From assembly GCA_963725275.1 (NCBI GenBank), contig CAVRXS010000006.1:558001-622000 (forward strand): 64,000 nucleotides of DNA, in the 5' to 3' direction. Below the pieces are notes generated by a model. It saw only the letters and a list, made by a program, of their open reading frames with translations. It searched no databases and was not told where the DNA came from. The position numbers and the translations under genes are program-made. Positions within the stretch are counted from its first letter, which is position 1. Each line of letters opens with the position of its first letter. This DNA is from Bog-756 sp963725275 (GTDB lineage Bacteria > Actinomycetota > Acidimicrobiia > Acidimicrobiales > RAAP-2). Shown here piece after piece: positions 34,434-43,472 of this stretch.

Positions 34434-34654
34434 CCCTCCGTACCCCCTCACAGAAACGAACGGCAAACCAGGAATCGAACGCCAACCCTCTCACACCCGA
34501 GGTGGACTTGTCACCTGCGCGCACCGCGATTTTTCGCGGTTCAGACGCGGTTCCGGTGCACACGCAGTCCTCGGTCGGACTTGCTACGGTTGCGCTCGAC
34601 GGTGGCGGGATTGCCGCCAGATGGGTTAGTTTGAACCCCGAAGGGGGGCAGCTG

Positions 34655-36154
34655 ATGATGAGGAATCCGCGATCCGTCCGCGCAGCAGCGGCTGCGGCAG
34701 CCGTGCTCGTCGGGGCAGCGACATGTGGGGCCTCTCTGGTGAGCCCGGGTGTCGCGGGCGCAGCAGGCAAGGCGTCGAGCACGGGGGCAGCCCGACCACG
34801 TTCAGTGGCTGTACCGTCGCGGAACACGGTCGCCGCGACGGCGGCCACACTTCCCGACGGCACGCCGACGGGAATCCACAAGATCAAGCACGTGATCGTG
34901 ATCATGCAGGAGAACCGGTCGTTCGACGACTACTTCGGGACCTTCCCCGGAGCAGACGGCATCCCGGCGGCCAACGGTCAGTTCACGGTCTGCGTTCCCG
35001 ATCCGGTGACCAAGGGCTGCGACAAGCCGTACAACAACCCTGCGGACGGCGACCTCGGGGGCTGCCACGGCGACTCCTGCATCCCGGTCGTCGAGGACGG
35101 GGGCAAGATGGACGGATTCGTCGCCTCCGCCGAGCAGTTCGTGTACCCGACAGACGTCATGGGCTACGAGGACGCGAGGGAGATCCCCAACTACTGGGCC
35201 TACGCCGAGCACTACGCGCTCGACGACCACTTCTTCACGGCCTCGTTGGGGTGGAGCCTGCCCCAGCACCTGTACATGGTGTCGGGCTGGTCGGCGAGCT
35301 GCTCGACGGCGCAGGCCTCGAGCTGCGTCAACAACATCATCGGGCCCTCCTCGCCGGCCCAGGAGGGGACAGCGGTCGGGCAGGCGCTCGCCACCGGCAC
35401 GTCGAGCGTCCACTCCTCATGGACCGACATCACCGATCTCCTCTTCAAGCACCACGTGACCTGGCGGTACTACATCGAGACCGGCTCCCAGGTCGACTGC
35501 ATCGACGGGACGCAATGCGCTAAGGCGGCGGCCTACAAGACGCCCGGCATCTGGGACCCGCTGCCGATCTTCTCGGACGTCCAGGCGAACAATCAGATCT
35601 CGAACGTGGTATCTCAGAATCAGTACTTCGCGGCCGCCTCGAAAGGGACCCTGCCGACCGTCTCCTGGATCGAACCCAGCGGGCCCAACTCCGAGCACCC
35701 CCAGCTCGGGGGGATCCACGAGGGGCAGGCCTACGTGACCAATATCATCAACGCCGCCGAGAGCGGGCCCGAGTGGGACTCCACCGCGATCTTCCTCACC
35801 TGGGACGAGTGGGGGGGCTTCTACGACCAGGTATTGCCCCCCACGGTCGACGGGAACGGCTACGGAATCCGAGTCCCGAGCCTCATCATCAGCCCCTACG
35901 CGAAGAAGGGGTACATCGACCATCAGACGCTGAGCGATGACGCCTATCTCAAGTTCATCGAGGACGACTTCCTCGGAGGGGCCCGCATCGATCCGGCGAC
36001 CGATGGTCGGCCCGACCCCCGTCCGGACGTGCGGGAGAACGAGTCCATCCTCGGCAACGTCGCTGACGACTTCAACTTCAACCAGACGCCCAGCGCGCCG
36101 TTGATCCTGCCCCTCAACCCGGCTCCGGGCCCGGCCTCGACGCCCGGAGGGTGA
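34655..36154 (+). CDS. Secreted phosphoesterase (phospholipase C / acid phosphatase AcpA family), copy A
   Basis: 499 residues. AAGGGGGG is well placed before ATGATG. A Sec signal peptide (~1-38) precedes the alkaline-phosphatase-superfamily domain: KHVIVIMQENRSFDDYFG (metal and nucleophile region, as in PlcC and AcpA), IPNYWAYAEHYALDDHFF, HVTWRYYIE, LPTVSWIEPS, 'FLTWDEWGGFYDQVLPPTVD' and VPSLIISPYAKKGYIDH. All usual catalytic segments are present. Expected reaction: hydrolysis of phosphoester head groups outside the cell. About 85-90% alike to copy B at 37475; the two 3' ends match over ~240 bp with a single mismatch. The stop overlaps a GTG possible start of the RCC1 gene. Confidence 0.88.
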   Translation: MMRNPRSVRAAAAAAAVLVGAATCGASLVSPGVAGAAGKASSTGAARPRSVAVPSRNTVAATAATLPDGTPTGIHKIKHVIVIMQENRSFDDYFGTFPGADGIPAANGQFTVCVPDPVTKGCDKPYNNPADGDLGGCHGDSCIPVVEDGGKMDGFVASAEQFVYPTDVMGYEDAREIPNYWAYAEHYALDDHFFTASLGWSLPQHLYMVSGWSASCSTAQASSCVNNIIGPSSPAQEGTAVGQALATGTSSVHSSWTDITDLLFKHHVTWRYYIETGSQVDCIDGTQCAKAAAYKTPGIWDPLPIFSDVQANNQISNVVSQNQYFAAASKGTLPTVSWIEPSGPNSEHPQLGGIHEGQAYVTNIINAAESGPEWDSTAIFLTWDEWGGFYDQVLPPTVDGNGYGIRVPSLIISPYAKKGYIDHQTLSDDAYLKFIEDDFLGGARIDPATDGRPDPRPDVRENESILGNVADDFNFNQTPSAPLILPLNPAPGPASTPGG

Positions 36155-36225
36155 CGGCTCAGCCGTCAGCCTCCGATGCGACTCGACCGACCAAGCGCAT
36201 TGAACGAAACAGGGTAGGGCGCAAG

Positions 36226-37395
36226 ATGCGTGGTCGGAGCAGCCGGATCATCGCGGCGATGAGTCTGACAGGCGTTCTCTCTCTCGGTGGGGCCACCCTC
36301 GGGGCGGAACAGCCTGCCGGGGCCGGCACCGTTACTGCCACCGCCATCACCGCCGGGGGGTACGACACCTGCGCGGTGCTCAGCACCGAGAACGTCAAGT
36401 GCTGGGGGCAGAACGCATACGGCGCGCTCGGCAACGGGTCCACCACCAGCTCGGACGTCCCTGTGGCCGTCAAGGGCCTGAGTGGGGTGAACGCCATCGC
36501 CGCCGGCGAGTACCACCACACCTGCGCGCAACTCAACACGGGAACGGTCGAGTGCTGGGGGTGGAACGTATGGGGCCAGCTCGGCAACGGCACCACGACC
36601 GATTCGTCGGTCCCGGTGGCCGTCACGGGTCTGAGTGGGGTGACCGCAATCGCTGCCGGGAATGGCCACAGCTGTGCGCTGCTCAGCACCGAGACGGTTA
36701 TGTGCTGGGGGCTCAACTCCAACGAGCAGCTCGGCAACGTCAGCGTGACGAACTCTTCGGTCCCGGTGGCCGTCGCGGGAAAACTGGACGGGGTAACCGC
36801 TGTCTCCGCCGGGAGTTTCGACAACTGTGAACTGCTCAGCACCGAGACGGTTGCGTGCTGGGGGGATGGCTCCTTTGGCGACCTGGGCGGCGGGAACGGC
36901 ACCTCGACCGACGCTCCGGTCCCGGTGGCCGTCAAGGACCTGAGTGGGGTGACTGCTATCGCTGCCGGGGGGTACGACGTCTGCGGGTTGCTCACCAACG
37001 GAAGGGTCAAGTGCTGGGGGGACAACCGATACGGCGCCCTGGGCAATGGGTACACCGGCGGCTATACGACCCCGGTTGGCGTCAAGGACCTGGGTGGGGT
37101 GACTGCGGTCGCCACCGGATATGAGCACGCCTGTGCACTGCTCACCACGAGGAACGTCAAGTGCTGGGGGGACAACAGCAACGGTCAGTTGGGCAACGGG
37201 ACCACCACCAACTCGGATGTCCCGGTGGCCGTCAAGGGGCTGAGTGGGGTGACTGCAATCTCGGCGGGGTATCTGCACACCTGTGCACTCCTCGACACGG
37301 GGACGGTCAAGTGCTGGGGGTGGAACGCAGACGGCCAACTCGGCAACGGCACCGGGACCGATTCTTCGGTCCCGGTGGCCGTCAAGGGCCTGTAA
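36226..37395 (+). CDS. Secreted RCC1-repeat (seven-bladed propeller) protein
   Basis: About 389 residues from the ATG at 36226, which begins a signal peptide (MRGRSSRIIAAMSLTGVLSL, cleavage near AGA-GT). A GTG at 36151 overlapping the phosphoesterase stop is an alternative that adds 25 basic residues. Exactly seven RCC1 repeats are countable, each with ITAGGYDTCAVL-like and KCWGQNAYGALGNGS-like strands, enough to close a seven-bladed propeller. Every blade holds two Cys about ten residues apart (CAVL...KCWG), an arrangement that fits a disulfide per blade outside the cell. It sits between two duplicated phosphoesterases and may be co-transcribed with the first. Confidence 0.85.
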   Translation: MRGRSSRIIAAMSLTGVLSLGGATLGAEQPAGAGTVTATAITAGGYDTCAVLSTENVKCWGQNAYGALGNGSTTSSDVPVAVKGLSGVNAIAAGEYHHTCAQLNTGTVECWGWNVWGQLGNGTTTDSSVPVAVTGLSGVTAIAAGNGHSCALLSTETVMCWGLNSNEQLGNVSVTNSSVPVAVAGKLDGVTAVSAGSFDNCELLSTETVACWGDGSFGDLGGGNGTSTDAPVPVAVKDLSGVTAIAAGGYDVCGLLTNGRVKCWGDNRYGALGNGYTGGYTTPVGVKDLGGVTAVATGYEHACALLTTRNVKCWGDNSNGQLGNGTTTNSDVPVAVKGLSGVTAISAGYLHTCALLDTGTVKCWGWNADGQLGNGTGTDSSVPVAVKGL

Positions 37396-37417
37396 CGGTC
37401 ACTCGGAGGCTGACCGT
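37395..37417 (+). terminator. Hairpin at the end of the RCC1 gene
   Basis: ACGGTCA-(9)-TGACCGT, a 7-bp stem starting at the last base of the stop codon, 57 bp before the second phosphoesterase start. Confidence 0.5.
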
Positions 37418-37474
37418 GGTTTCGGCGCCGTCCGGGGATGGCATTACATTTGAACTCCGAGGGGGAAACTGGTC

Positions 37475-39010
37475 ATGAGGAACTCGCGATCCGTCCGCGC
37501 AGCAGCGGCTGCGGCAGCCGTGCTCGTCGGGGCAGCGACATGCGGGGCCGCCACGCTGGCGAGCTCAGGCGTTGCGGCCGCAGCAGGCAAGGCGCCGAGC
37601 ACTCGGGCGGCCCGAGCACGTTCCGTGGTGGTACCGTCTCGGAACGCGGTCGCCGAGACCTCGGCCACACTCCCCGACGGCACGCCGACGGCCATCCACA
37701 AGATCAAGCATGTGATCGTGATCATGCAGGAGAACCGGTCGTTCGACGACTATTTCGGGACCTTCCCCGGAGCAGAGGGCATCCCGGCGGCCAACGGTCA
37801 GTTCACGGTCTGTGTTCCCGATCCGGTGACCGAGGGCTGCGACAAGCCGTACAACAATCCTTCGACCACCGACGTCGGGGGCTGTCACTCCTACCCCTGC
37901 GCCGAGGCCGTCCTCGACGGCGGCAAGATGGACGGGTTCGTCGCCTCCGCCGAGCAGTTCGGGTACCCGACCGACGTCATGGGCTACGAGGACGCGAGGG
38001 AGATCCCCAACTACTGGGCCTACGCCGAGCACTACACGCTCGACGACCACTTCTTCGCGTCCTCGTTGAGTTGGAGCCTGCCCCAGCACCTGTACCTGGT
38101 CTCGGGCTGGTCGGCCCTCTGCTCGACGACGCAGGCCTCGAGCTGCGTCAACAACATCGACGGGCCCTACGCGCCAGCTGGAGAGCAGAAAGGGGTCAGC
38201 CAGGCACTCGCCACCGGCACGTCGGACATCCACTCTTCATGGACGGACATCACCGATCTCCTCTACACGCACCACGTGACCTGGCGGTACTACATCGAGA
38301 ACGGCACCAAGGTCGACTGCTTCGACGGGGACCTGGCCACCTGCCCTCCCAAAGCTTCGGACTACCAGACGCCCGGCATCTGGGACCCGCTGCCGATCTT
38401 CTCGGACGTCCAGGCGAACAACCAGATCTCGAATGTCACACCGCTCGGCTCGTACTTGGCGGCCGCCAAGAACGGGACCCTGCCCACCGTCTCCTGGATC
38501 GAACCCAGCGTGCCCAACTCCGAGCACCCCGAACTCGGGGCACCGGGTCAGGCCACCAATCTCGGTGGGATCCACGAGGGGCAGGCCTACGTGACCAAAC
38601 TGATCAACGCCGCCGAGAGCGGGCCCGAGTGGGACTCGACCGCCATCTTCCTCACCTGGGACGAGTGGGGGGGCTTCTACGACAACGTCGTGCCCCCCAC
38701 GGTCGACGGGAACGGCTACGGCCTGCGCGTCCCGAGCCTCATCATCAGCCCCTACGCGAAGAAGGGGCACATCGACCACCAGACGCTGAGCGATGACGCC
38801 TATCTCAAGTTCATCGAGGACGACTTCCTCGGAGGGGCCCGCATCGATCCGGCGACCGATGGTCGGCCCGACCCCCGTCCGGACGTGCGGGAGAACGAGT
38901 CCATCCTCGGCAACGTCGCTGACGACTTCAACTTCAACCAGACGCCCAGCGCGCCGTTGATCCTGCCCCTCAACCCGGCTCCGGGCCCGGCCTCGAAGCC
39001 CGGAGGGTGA
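37475..39010 (+). CDS. Secreted phosphoesterase (phospholipase C / acid phosphatase AcpA family), copy B
   Basis: 511 residues, paralogue of the gene at 34655 with the same signal peptide style and the same catalytic blocks (HVIVIMQENRSFDDYFG, NYWAYAEHYTLDDHFF, WIEPSVPNSEHPELG, FLTWDEWGGFYDNVVPP). It differs from copy A in the region facing substrate (residues ~125-150 and ~275-300), and has an insert 'APGQATNLGG' near residue 355. The leader is conserved too: TTTGAACTCCGAGGGGG here against TTTGAACCCCGAAGGGGG in copy A. A possible -10 region lies in GGCATTACATTTGAAC. Divergence in loops with a homogenised 3' end suggests different substrates plus gene conversion (inference). Confidence 0.88.
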   Translation: MRNSRSVRAAAAAAAVLVGAATCGAATLASSGVAAAAGKAPSTRAARARSVVVPSRNAVAETSATLPDGTPTAIHKIKHVIVIMQENRSFDDYFGTFPGAEGIPAANGQFTVCVPDPVTEGCDKPYNNPSTTDVGGCHSYPCAEAVLDGGKMDGFVASAEQFGYPTDVMGYEDAREIPNYWAYAEHYTLDDHFFASSLSWSLPQHLYLVSGWSALCSTTQASSCVNNIDGPYAPAGEQKGVSQALATGTSDIHSSWTDITDLLYTHHVTWRYYIENGTKVDCFDGDLATCPPKASDYQTPGIWDPLPIFSDVQANNQISNVTPLGSYLAAAKNGTLPTVSWIEPSVPNSEHPELGAPGQATNLGGIHEGQAYVTKLINAAESGPEWDSTAIFLTWDEWGGFYDNVVPPTVDGNGYGLRVPSLIISPYAKKGHIDHQTLSDDAYLKFIEDDFLGGARIDPATDGRPDPRPDVRENESILGNVADDFNFNQTPSAPLILPLNPAPGPASKPGG

Positions 39011-39014
39011 CGGC

Positions 39015-39788
39015 TCAGCCGTTGGCGTCCGGCACCGTCGGCGGGGTCGCGTCGAGCGGTGTCGTCGGTAACTTGGCGAGCGCGTCGACCACGAATGACT
39101 GCAGCTCGCCCATGTCCACGGTCCCGGACTCGGTGAGGGCGACGCCCACGACGTAGTTGCCCTTCTGCGCTATCACGATGCCCTGGTGGACGGTCTGCAG
39201 GTCGGAGGTGATCGTGGCCGCATATGCGGCGCTCTGTGCGCCTTCGGTGGGCGCGGCAACCGGGTGCATGGTGCCGGAGGCCTCCCGTCCGTCGAGCGCG
39301 GTCGAGAAGGTCGACGAGTTGTTGTAGGTGATCCGGGTCACCGCGAATCCCGCCGCCGCTGAGTAGACAGAGGCGAGATCCTCGGTGAGCCCAGGAAGAC
39401 CTCCGGGCATGGTGAACGCGACGTGGGCATAGGAGAGCGCGACCAGAGAGTCGCCAGCCGGATTGGGGAACGCACTCACCGGAAAGGCCGAGTGGGCCCG
39501 ATTGACCGCCCAGCCCTTCGGGAGATCGGACGTTTCCAGCAGCAGAGGGTGCACGCTCGCCGTCGCGGCCTTTTGCGCTTTCTGGAGCGCTTTGGTGGGG
39601 GGCCCGGTGGAGGCGGTGGTCGGCGGTGTCGTCGGGGCTGTCGTCGGCGGTGTGGTGGAAGTGGTCGGTGGGGTGGAGGCGGTCCGCGGCGTGGTGGAGG
39701 TGGTGCTCCCGGGCTGCGAGCTCGCCGACGAACAGCCGACGAAGCCCGCCCCTGCCGCCACAATCGCCAGGAGTCGCAGGCGCTTCAT
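39015..39788 (-). CDS. Predicted lipoprotein with Thr/Pro linker
   Basis: 257 residues from the ATG at 39788 (GAGGGGAACGG upstream). Lipobox GFVGC after a short basic n-region (MKRLRL), then ~45 residues of Thr/Pro (TTSTTPPTTAPTTPPTT), then a ~180-residue globular domain with no family I recognise ('AFTMPGGLPGLTEDLASVYS', ALTESGTVDMGELQSFV). The Thr/Pro linker probably spans the cell wall. It is convergent with phosphoesterase B, with only 4 bp between stops. Confidence 0.72.
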   Translation of the reverse strand: MKRLRLLAIVAAGAGFVGCSSASSQPGSTTSTTPRTASTPPTTSTTPPTTAPTTPPTTASTGPPTKALQKAQKAATASVHPLLLETSDLPKGWAVNRAHSAFPVSAFPNPAGDSLVALSYAHVAFTMPGGLPGLTEDLASVYSAAAGFAVTRITYNNSSTFSTALDGREASGTMHPVAAPTEGAQSAAYAATITSDLQTVHQGIVIAQKGNYVVGVALTESGTVDMGELQSFVVDALAKLPTTPLDATPPTVPDANG

Positions 39789-39969
39789 CCGTTCCCCTCG
39801 TGACGATCCTGCCAGTGCAAAGCCCACCTCTTCTCACTCGATCCTATCGGGGACAGGCCTCAGATCGACGGCGGCCATCGCGCGCCGCCACAACACGACG
39901 GAGCGGAGCGTGCGACCGCCGGTTACGATCACCCGGCGGTCCGACCGGACCACGATCACCCGCGACGTG

Positions 39970-40419
39970 ATGAGGATCCGGCACGTGCCCGAGAGCATCA
40001 GAGCTGATGGCGACTACGTGGACGTCGGGCCGCGTCACCTGCTCACGAGCTTGCTCATGCGCCGGGTGGACGATCCTGTGTCCGGTCCCTCGCTCGAGAT
40101 GGACCTGCGCGACGATGTCGTCAATCCACACGGGAGCCTGCACGGTGGGCTGATGGGTGTCCTCATCGAGTGCGGCGCAGCCGGGTGCGCGGTGCGGGCA
40201 GTCGGCTCGGAGAACATCGTGGCCTCCGACATGCAGATCCGCTTCCTCACCGCGGTCACGGTCGGGCCGGCACGGGTGCTGTCGACGGTCCTGCGGCGGG
40301 GCCGGCGGGCGGTGGTCGTCCAGTCGGACGTCATCGACGTGGGCGACGACAGGAAGCTTGTGGCATCGGCCACCCTCTCCTACGCGGTCCTGGACAGGGC
40401 CGACGGCGCATCCGGCTGA
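39970..40419 (+). CDS. PaaI-like hotdog thioesterase
   Basis: 149 residues. The hotdog active-site loop reads NPHGSLHGGLMGVLIECGAAG (~58-78), with the catalytic acidic residue in IEC, and the typical strands IRFLTAVTVGPARVLSTV and RRAVVVQSDVIDVGDDRKLVASATLSY. Role: hydrolysis of small acyl-CoA thioesters, possibly aromatic. The ATG at 39970 follows an in-frame GTG; the Shine-Dalgarno is weak. It is divergent from the lipoprotein and convergent with the NTF2-like gene. Confidence 0.85.
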   Translation: MRIRHVPESIRADGDYVDVGPRHLLTSLLMRRVDDPVSGPSLEMDLRDDVVNPHGSLHGGLMGVLIECGAAGCAVRAVGSENIVASDMQIRFLTAVTVGPARVLSTVLRRGRRAVVVQSDVIDVGDDRKLVASATLSYAVLDRADGASG

Positions 40420-40455
40420 CCTCCGCCGTACTGCCGGTCGACACGCGGTCGCGCC

Positions 40456-40926
40456 TTAGCGGCCGATCGCGTCGGTGTCGACGCGCCCGCCCGCTGTCCT
40501 CCCGTCGGTGACCACCCGCCGACCGGTGATGAGCCATTGGCCGTCACGCACCCCGTACTCGTCCAGGTAACGGCCCCAGTGGTCGACTCCGTCCGCCATC
40601 AGCACGACGAAGTAGCTCCGACCAAGCGCGTGGTCACGATCCTGCAGGTCGATCTGGTGGCTACCCACCAGGTGCCGGACGTGGTGCCGTCGGGCATCCC
40701 CATCCGTCGCACGGTCCCACCTGGACTTGGTCCCGGTGAACAGCGCAGCCATCTGCTCGACCCCCTCGAACCGCTGGAGGTCCCCTTCCATCGAGACCAG
40801 CTCGAGCACGGCATCCGCTGCAAAGACGGCGAGCATCTGAGCGAACCGGCCCGAATCGCCATTGGCGTTGTACCTCGCCACGAGATCACGAATGCTCTCG
40901 CGGGCCGTCAGCTCCCACAGCTCCAC
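40456..40926 (-). CDS. NTF2-like (SnoaL-type) protein
   Basis: 156 residues from a GTG preceded by GAGGAGTGACC. N-terminal helix LTARESIRDLVARYNANGDSG, FAADAVLELVSMEG, HHVRHLVGSHQIDL and the last strand DGQWLITGRRVVTD are the normal cone-fold elements. Members act as small dehydratases, isomerases or ligand-binding subunits; this one is not further assigned. Distinct in sequence from the NTF2-like gene at 23591. Followed 66 bp upstream-side by the HNH-like gene on the same strand. Confidence 0.8.
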   Translation of the reverse strand: MELWELTARESIRDLVARYNANGDSGRFAQMLAVFAADAVLELVSMEGDLQRFEGVEQMAALFTGTKSRWDRATDGDARRHHVRHLVGSHQIDLQDRDHALGRSYFVVLMADGVDHWGRYLDEYGVRDGQWLITGRRVVTDGRTAGGRVDTDAIGR

Positions 40927-40992
40927 CGGTCACTCCTCTCGATCACGACCGACCAGCTGACGGTACCCGGTGGGCCGGTCGACCTGTCGCGG

Positions 40993-41655
40993 TCAGCCCC
41001 CGTAGTGCCGGTCTGCGGCCACCCAGTCGACCGCGATCGCCTGCTGAGCGACCACCAGCGAGACCCGGCCCGAGCAGACCAGCTGGTTGAGCCGGTCCTC
41101 CAGGAGGTCCTTGCCGTTTGCGGTCGACGTCGCGCCCGGCAGGTCGTTGGGCTCGACCCAGAGGTTGGCCGGATCGTTCGGGTCGCCGCCGAGCTCGAGC
41201 GGAACCAGGTGGTCGTACTCCGCGGTGCGGAACGACCCGGTGTAGCCGTAGGCCGCCGCGGATGCGGTCTTCTCCGCGTCGGTGACGGACTCCGGAGGTC
41301 GGATCGACGAGGCGTACCCGCTCCGGCAGATGGTCGAACCGATGTCTGCCTGGCTCACCTGCGGACTGACTGCACCCGGGGTGCATCTCGGGTCGGGGAG
41401 GGGATCCCGCCCGATGTAGGTGTAGTGACAGGACCCCGGAGAGGGCTGGGATTGCACGGCGTAGACGGCCATCGGTCCGGGCCCGACCTCGACCGCCGCG
41501 GCTGGACCCTCGTGAACGGCCGCCGCTGTCGGACCCGCGGTGGCCGGCACCTCGCGGGATCTGCCCGCGGACCTCGGGGAGGTGACGACCAGAATGCCGT
41601 ACGCACAGAGGCCGACCATCAGACCAACCGATGTCAGGAAGACAGTCCTCCGCAT
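40993..41655 (-). CDS. Membrane-anchored or secreted HNH-like protein
   Basis: 220 residues from the ATG at 41655. An N-terminal hydrophobic segment (FLTSVGLMVGLCAYGILVV) acts as signal or anchor; an Ala/Pro-rich linker follows. The domain has Cys pairs (GSCHYTYIGRDPLPDPRCTPGA) and the core 'EYDHLVPLELGGDPNDPANL' then WVEPND, resembling the beta-beta-alpha-metal fold of HNH-type nucleases where D-H-x-x-P is the active-site strand. Such proteins are common and uncharacterised in actinobacteria. Extracellular nuclease activity is possible but not shown. Confidence 0.7.
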   Translation of the reverse strand: MRRTVFLTSVGLMVGLCAYGILVVTSPRSAGRSREVPATAGPTAAAVHEGPAAAVEVGPGPMAVYAVQSQPSPGSCHYTYIGRDPLPDPRCTPGAVSPQVSQADIGSTICRSGYASSIRPPESVTDAEKTASAAAYGYTGSFRTAEYDHLVPLELGGDPNDPANLWVEPNDLPGATSTANGKDLLEDRLNQLVCSGRVSLVVAQQAIAVDWVAADRHYGG

Positions 41656-41719
41656 GGCCGGATGCTCGCAGACCGCTGCGACACGTGGGGTGTTTGGGCC
41701 ACCCGGCATAGAGTGGCCC

Positions 41720-42580
41720 GTGGCTCTCGATGGTCGGCGGTCGGCCGTGGTCTCCGGTCGGCCGGTGATCGGCCTGGTCCGTGCCTGTCACCTGCAGCCG
41801 ACCCTGGCGGTTACCGCCGCCGCCACCGGCCTCGCCGCGCTGGCGGGTCGCGGTGCCCCCGGTTGCGTCGCGGTCGCGGTCGCCGTCCTGGCAGGCCAGC
41901 TCTCGACCGGCTGGAGCAACGACTGGTTCGACGCCGAGCGGGACACCGCGGTCGGACGGACCGACAAGCCCATCGTGGCCGGGCTGGTCGGCGTCGCGAC
42001 GGTCCGCTCCGCCGCCCTCTCCGCCCTGGCGGCATCGGTCCCGTTGTCCCTGCTGTCCGGCTGGCGGGCGGCTCTGGTCCATCTCGCGGCCATCGGCTCG
42101 GCCTGGACCTACAACGCCGGCTTCAAGGCGACGGTGATCAGTCCCCTCCCCTATGCGGTGTCCTTCGGTCTCCTGCCGGCCTTCGTCACCCTCGGGCTCC
42201 CGGGGCACCCGTGGCCGCGGCCGGTGGTCATGGTGGCAACCGCGCTCTTGGGGGTCGGAGCGCACTTCATCAACACGCTGCCCGATCGGGAGGGCGACGC
42301 ACGCTCGGGCATCGCCGGGCTCCCCCAGCGGATGAGTCCGGGCGGCGCGCTACGGACCGGCGTCCTCCTGCTCGGCGCGTGCGCGTTGACCATCTGGGCA
42401 CTCGGAGGGAGCCAGCCGGTCGCCCGCTCGGCCCTGCTTGCCGTCTCCCTGGCCGCGGCCGCCATGGTGGCAATCAGCACACTGCGGTCGACTCCCCGCA
42501 CGGCCTGGTCGTGGACGCTGGTCACCGTGCTCTGCTGCCTGGCGATGTTCGCTGTCTCGCGTCCGCCCGTCCATGGTTAG
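41720..42580 (+). CDS. UbiA-family prenyltransferase
   Basis: 286 residues from a GTG, about nine membrane segments. The first acidic motif is NDWFDAERDTAVGRTDKP (~70-87), the second is NTLPDREGDARSG (~184-196), matching the two Asp-rich magnesium-prenyl-diphosphate sites of UbiA enzymes. The acceptor could be menaquinone precursor, heme or a lipid; with no quinone genes adjacent it cannot be chosen. Divergent from the HNH-like gene; followed by the HMCES gene after 55 bp on the same strand. Confidence 0.86.
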   Translation: MALDGRRSAVVSGRPVIGLVRACHLQPTLAVTAAATGLAALAGRGAPGCVAVAVAVLAGQLSTGWSNDWFDAERDTAVGRTDKPIVAGLVGVATVRSAALSALAASVPLSLLSGWRAALVHLAAIGSAWTYNAGFKATVISPLPYAVSFGLLPAFVTLGLPGHPWPRPVVMVATALLGVGAHFINTLPDREGDARSGIAGLPQRMSPGGALRTGVLLLGACALTIWALGGSQPVARSALLAVSLAAAAMVAISTLRSTPRTAWSWTLVTVLCCLAMFAVSRPPVHG

Positions 42581-42635
42581 GCGGGCAGCGTGGGCAACCG
42601 GGGTCGCCGCCACTGCGGCACCATAGGCTGGTGTC

Positions 42636-43331
42636 GTGTGCGGAAGGATCGCCCTCTACGACGAACCGGATCATCTGGCCAGGCTGCTCGACGCCGGCAT
42701 CGACCCCGAACTGTTGACCGACTGGCGCCCGAGTTGGAACGTCGGGCCGACCGACCCCATCCTCGGCGTCTCGCACCGAGAGGGACGGCGCGTGCTCGGT
42801 TCGTACCGCTGGGGCCTCGTGCCCCGCGGGGCGAAGGACCCGGCGTCCGTTCGGGGGACGTTCAACGCCCGGGCCGAAACGCTGGCCACCAAGCCGACCT
42901 TCCGCTCGGCCTTCCGGCGCTCGCGCATCCTGGTTCCGGTCGACACGTTCTACGAGTGGGAGACGGTCGGTCCCAAACTCAAGCAGCCGCATGCGTTCGT
43001 CCGTGCCGACGGCGGGCCGCTGGTCCTGGCGGGACTGCGTGAGTCGTGGAGCGGCCCGGACGGGACCCGGCTGCGCACAGCCACCATCATCACGACCGAG
43101 GCGGGGCCGGACATGCCGATCCACGACCGTCAACCGGTGGTGCTCGAGCCCGAGACCTGGGACCACTGGCTCGACACTGAGGTGATGGATCGCGACGAGT
43201 TGGAGCCCCTGCTGGTGCCGACGGTGGCGGGCACCCTGGTGCACCATCCGGTCAGCCGGGCCGTCGGGAACATCCGCAACAACAGCCCGGCGCTCGTCGA
43301 GGCGATCGCCCCGGGAGGCGGGCACGAGTAG
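42636..43331 (+). CDS. SOS-response-associated peptidase / HMCES-YedK abasic-site protein
   Basis: 231 residues from a GTG that puts the catalytic Cys at position 2 (MCGRIAL) after Met removal. Other family residues: SWNVGPTDP, RWGLVPRGAKD, FNARAETLATKPTFRSAF, VPVDTFYEW, and MPIHDRQPVVL with the conserved His. The protein forms a thiazolidine crosslink with abasic sites in single-stranded DNA and so protects replication forks. Length is typical. Same strand as UbiA but probably its own transcription unit. Confidence 0.93.
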   Translation: MCGRIALYDEPDHLARLLDAGIDPELLTDWRPSWNVGPTDPILGVSHREGRRVLGSYRWGLVPRGAKDPASVRGTFNARAETLATKPTFRSAFRRSRILVPVDTFYEWETVGPKLKQPHAFVRADGGPLVLAGLRESWSGPDGTRLRTATIITTEAGPDMPIHDRQPVVLEPETWDHWLDTEVMDRDELEPLLVPTVAGTLVHHPVSRAVGNIRNNSPALVEAIAPGGGHE

Positions 43332-43472
43332 CCCCGCTTGGTTCCGGTCGCGCCCGGAATCTCGTGTCGCGAAACGGTCACCGGGGCGTTTTCGGTGCTC
43401 ACTGCGGGATTCTCCCCACCGGAGCGGTCGCGCTGGATTGCCGGCCCGCGCCGATCTAGCCTCACACGCGTG

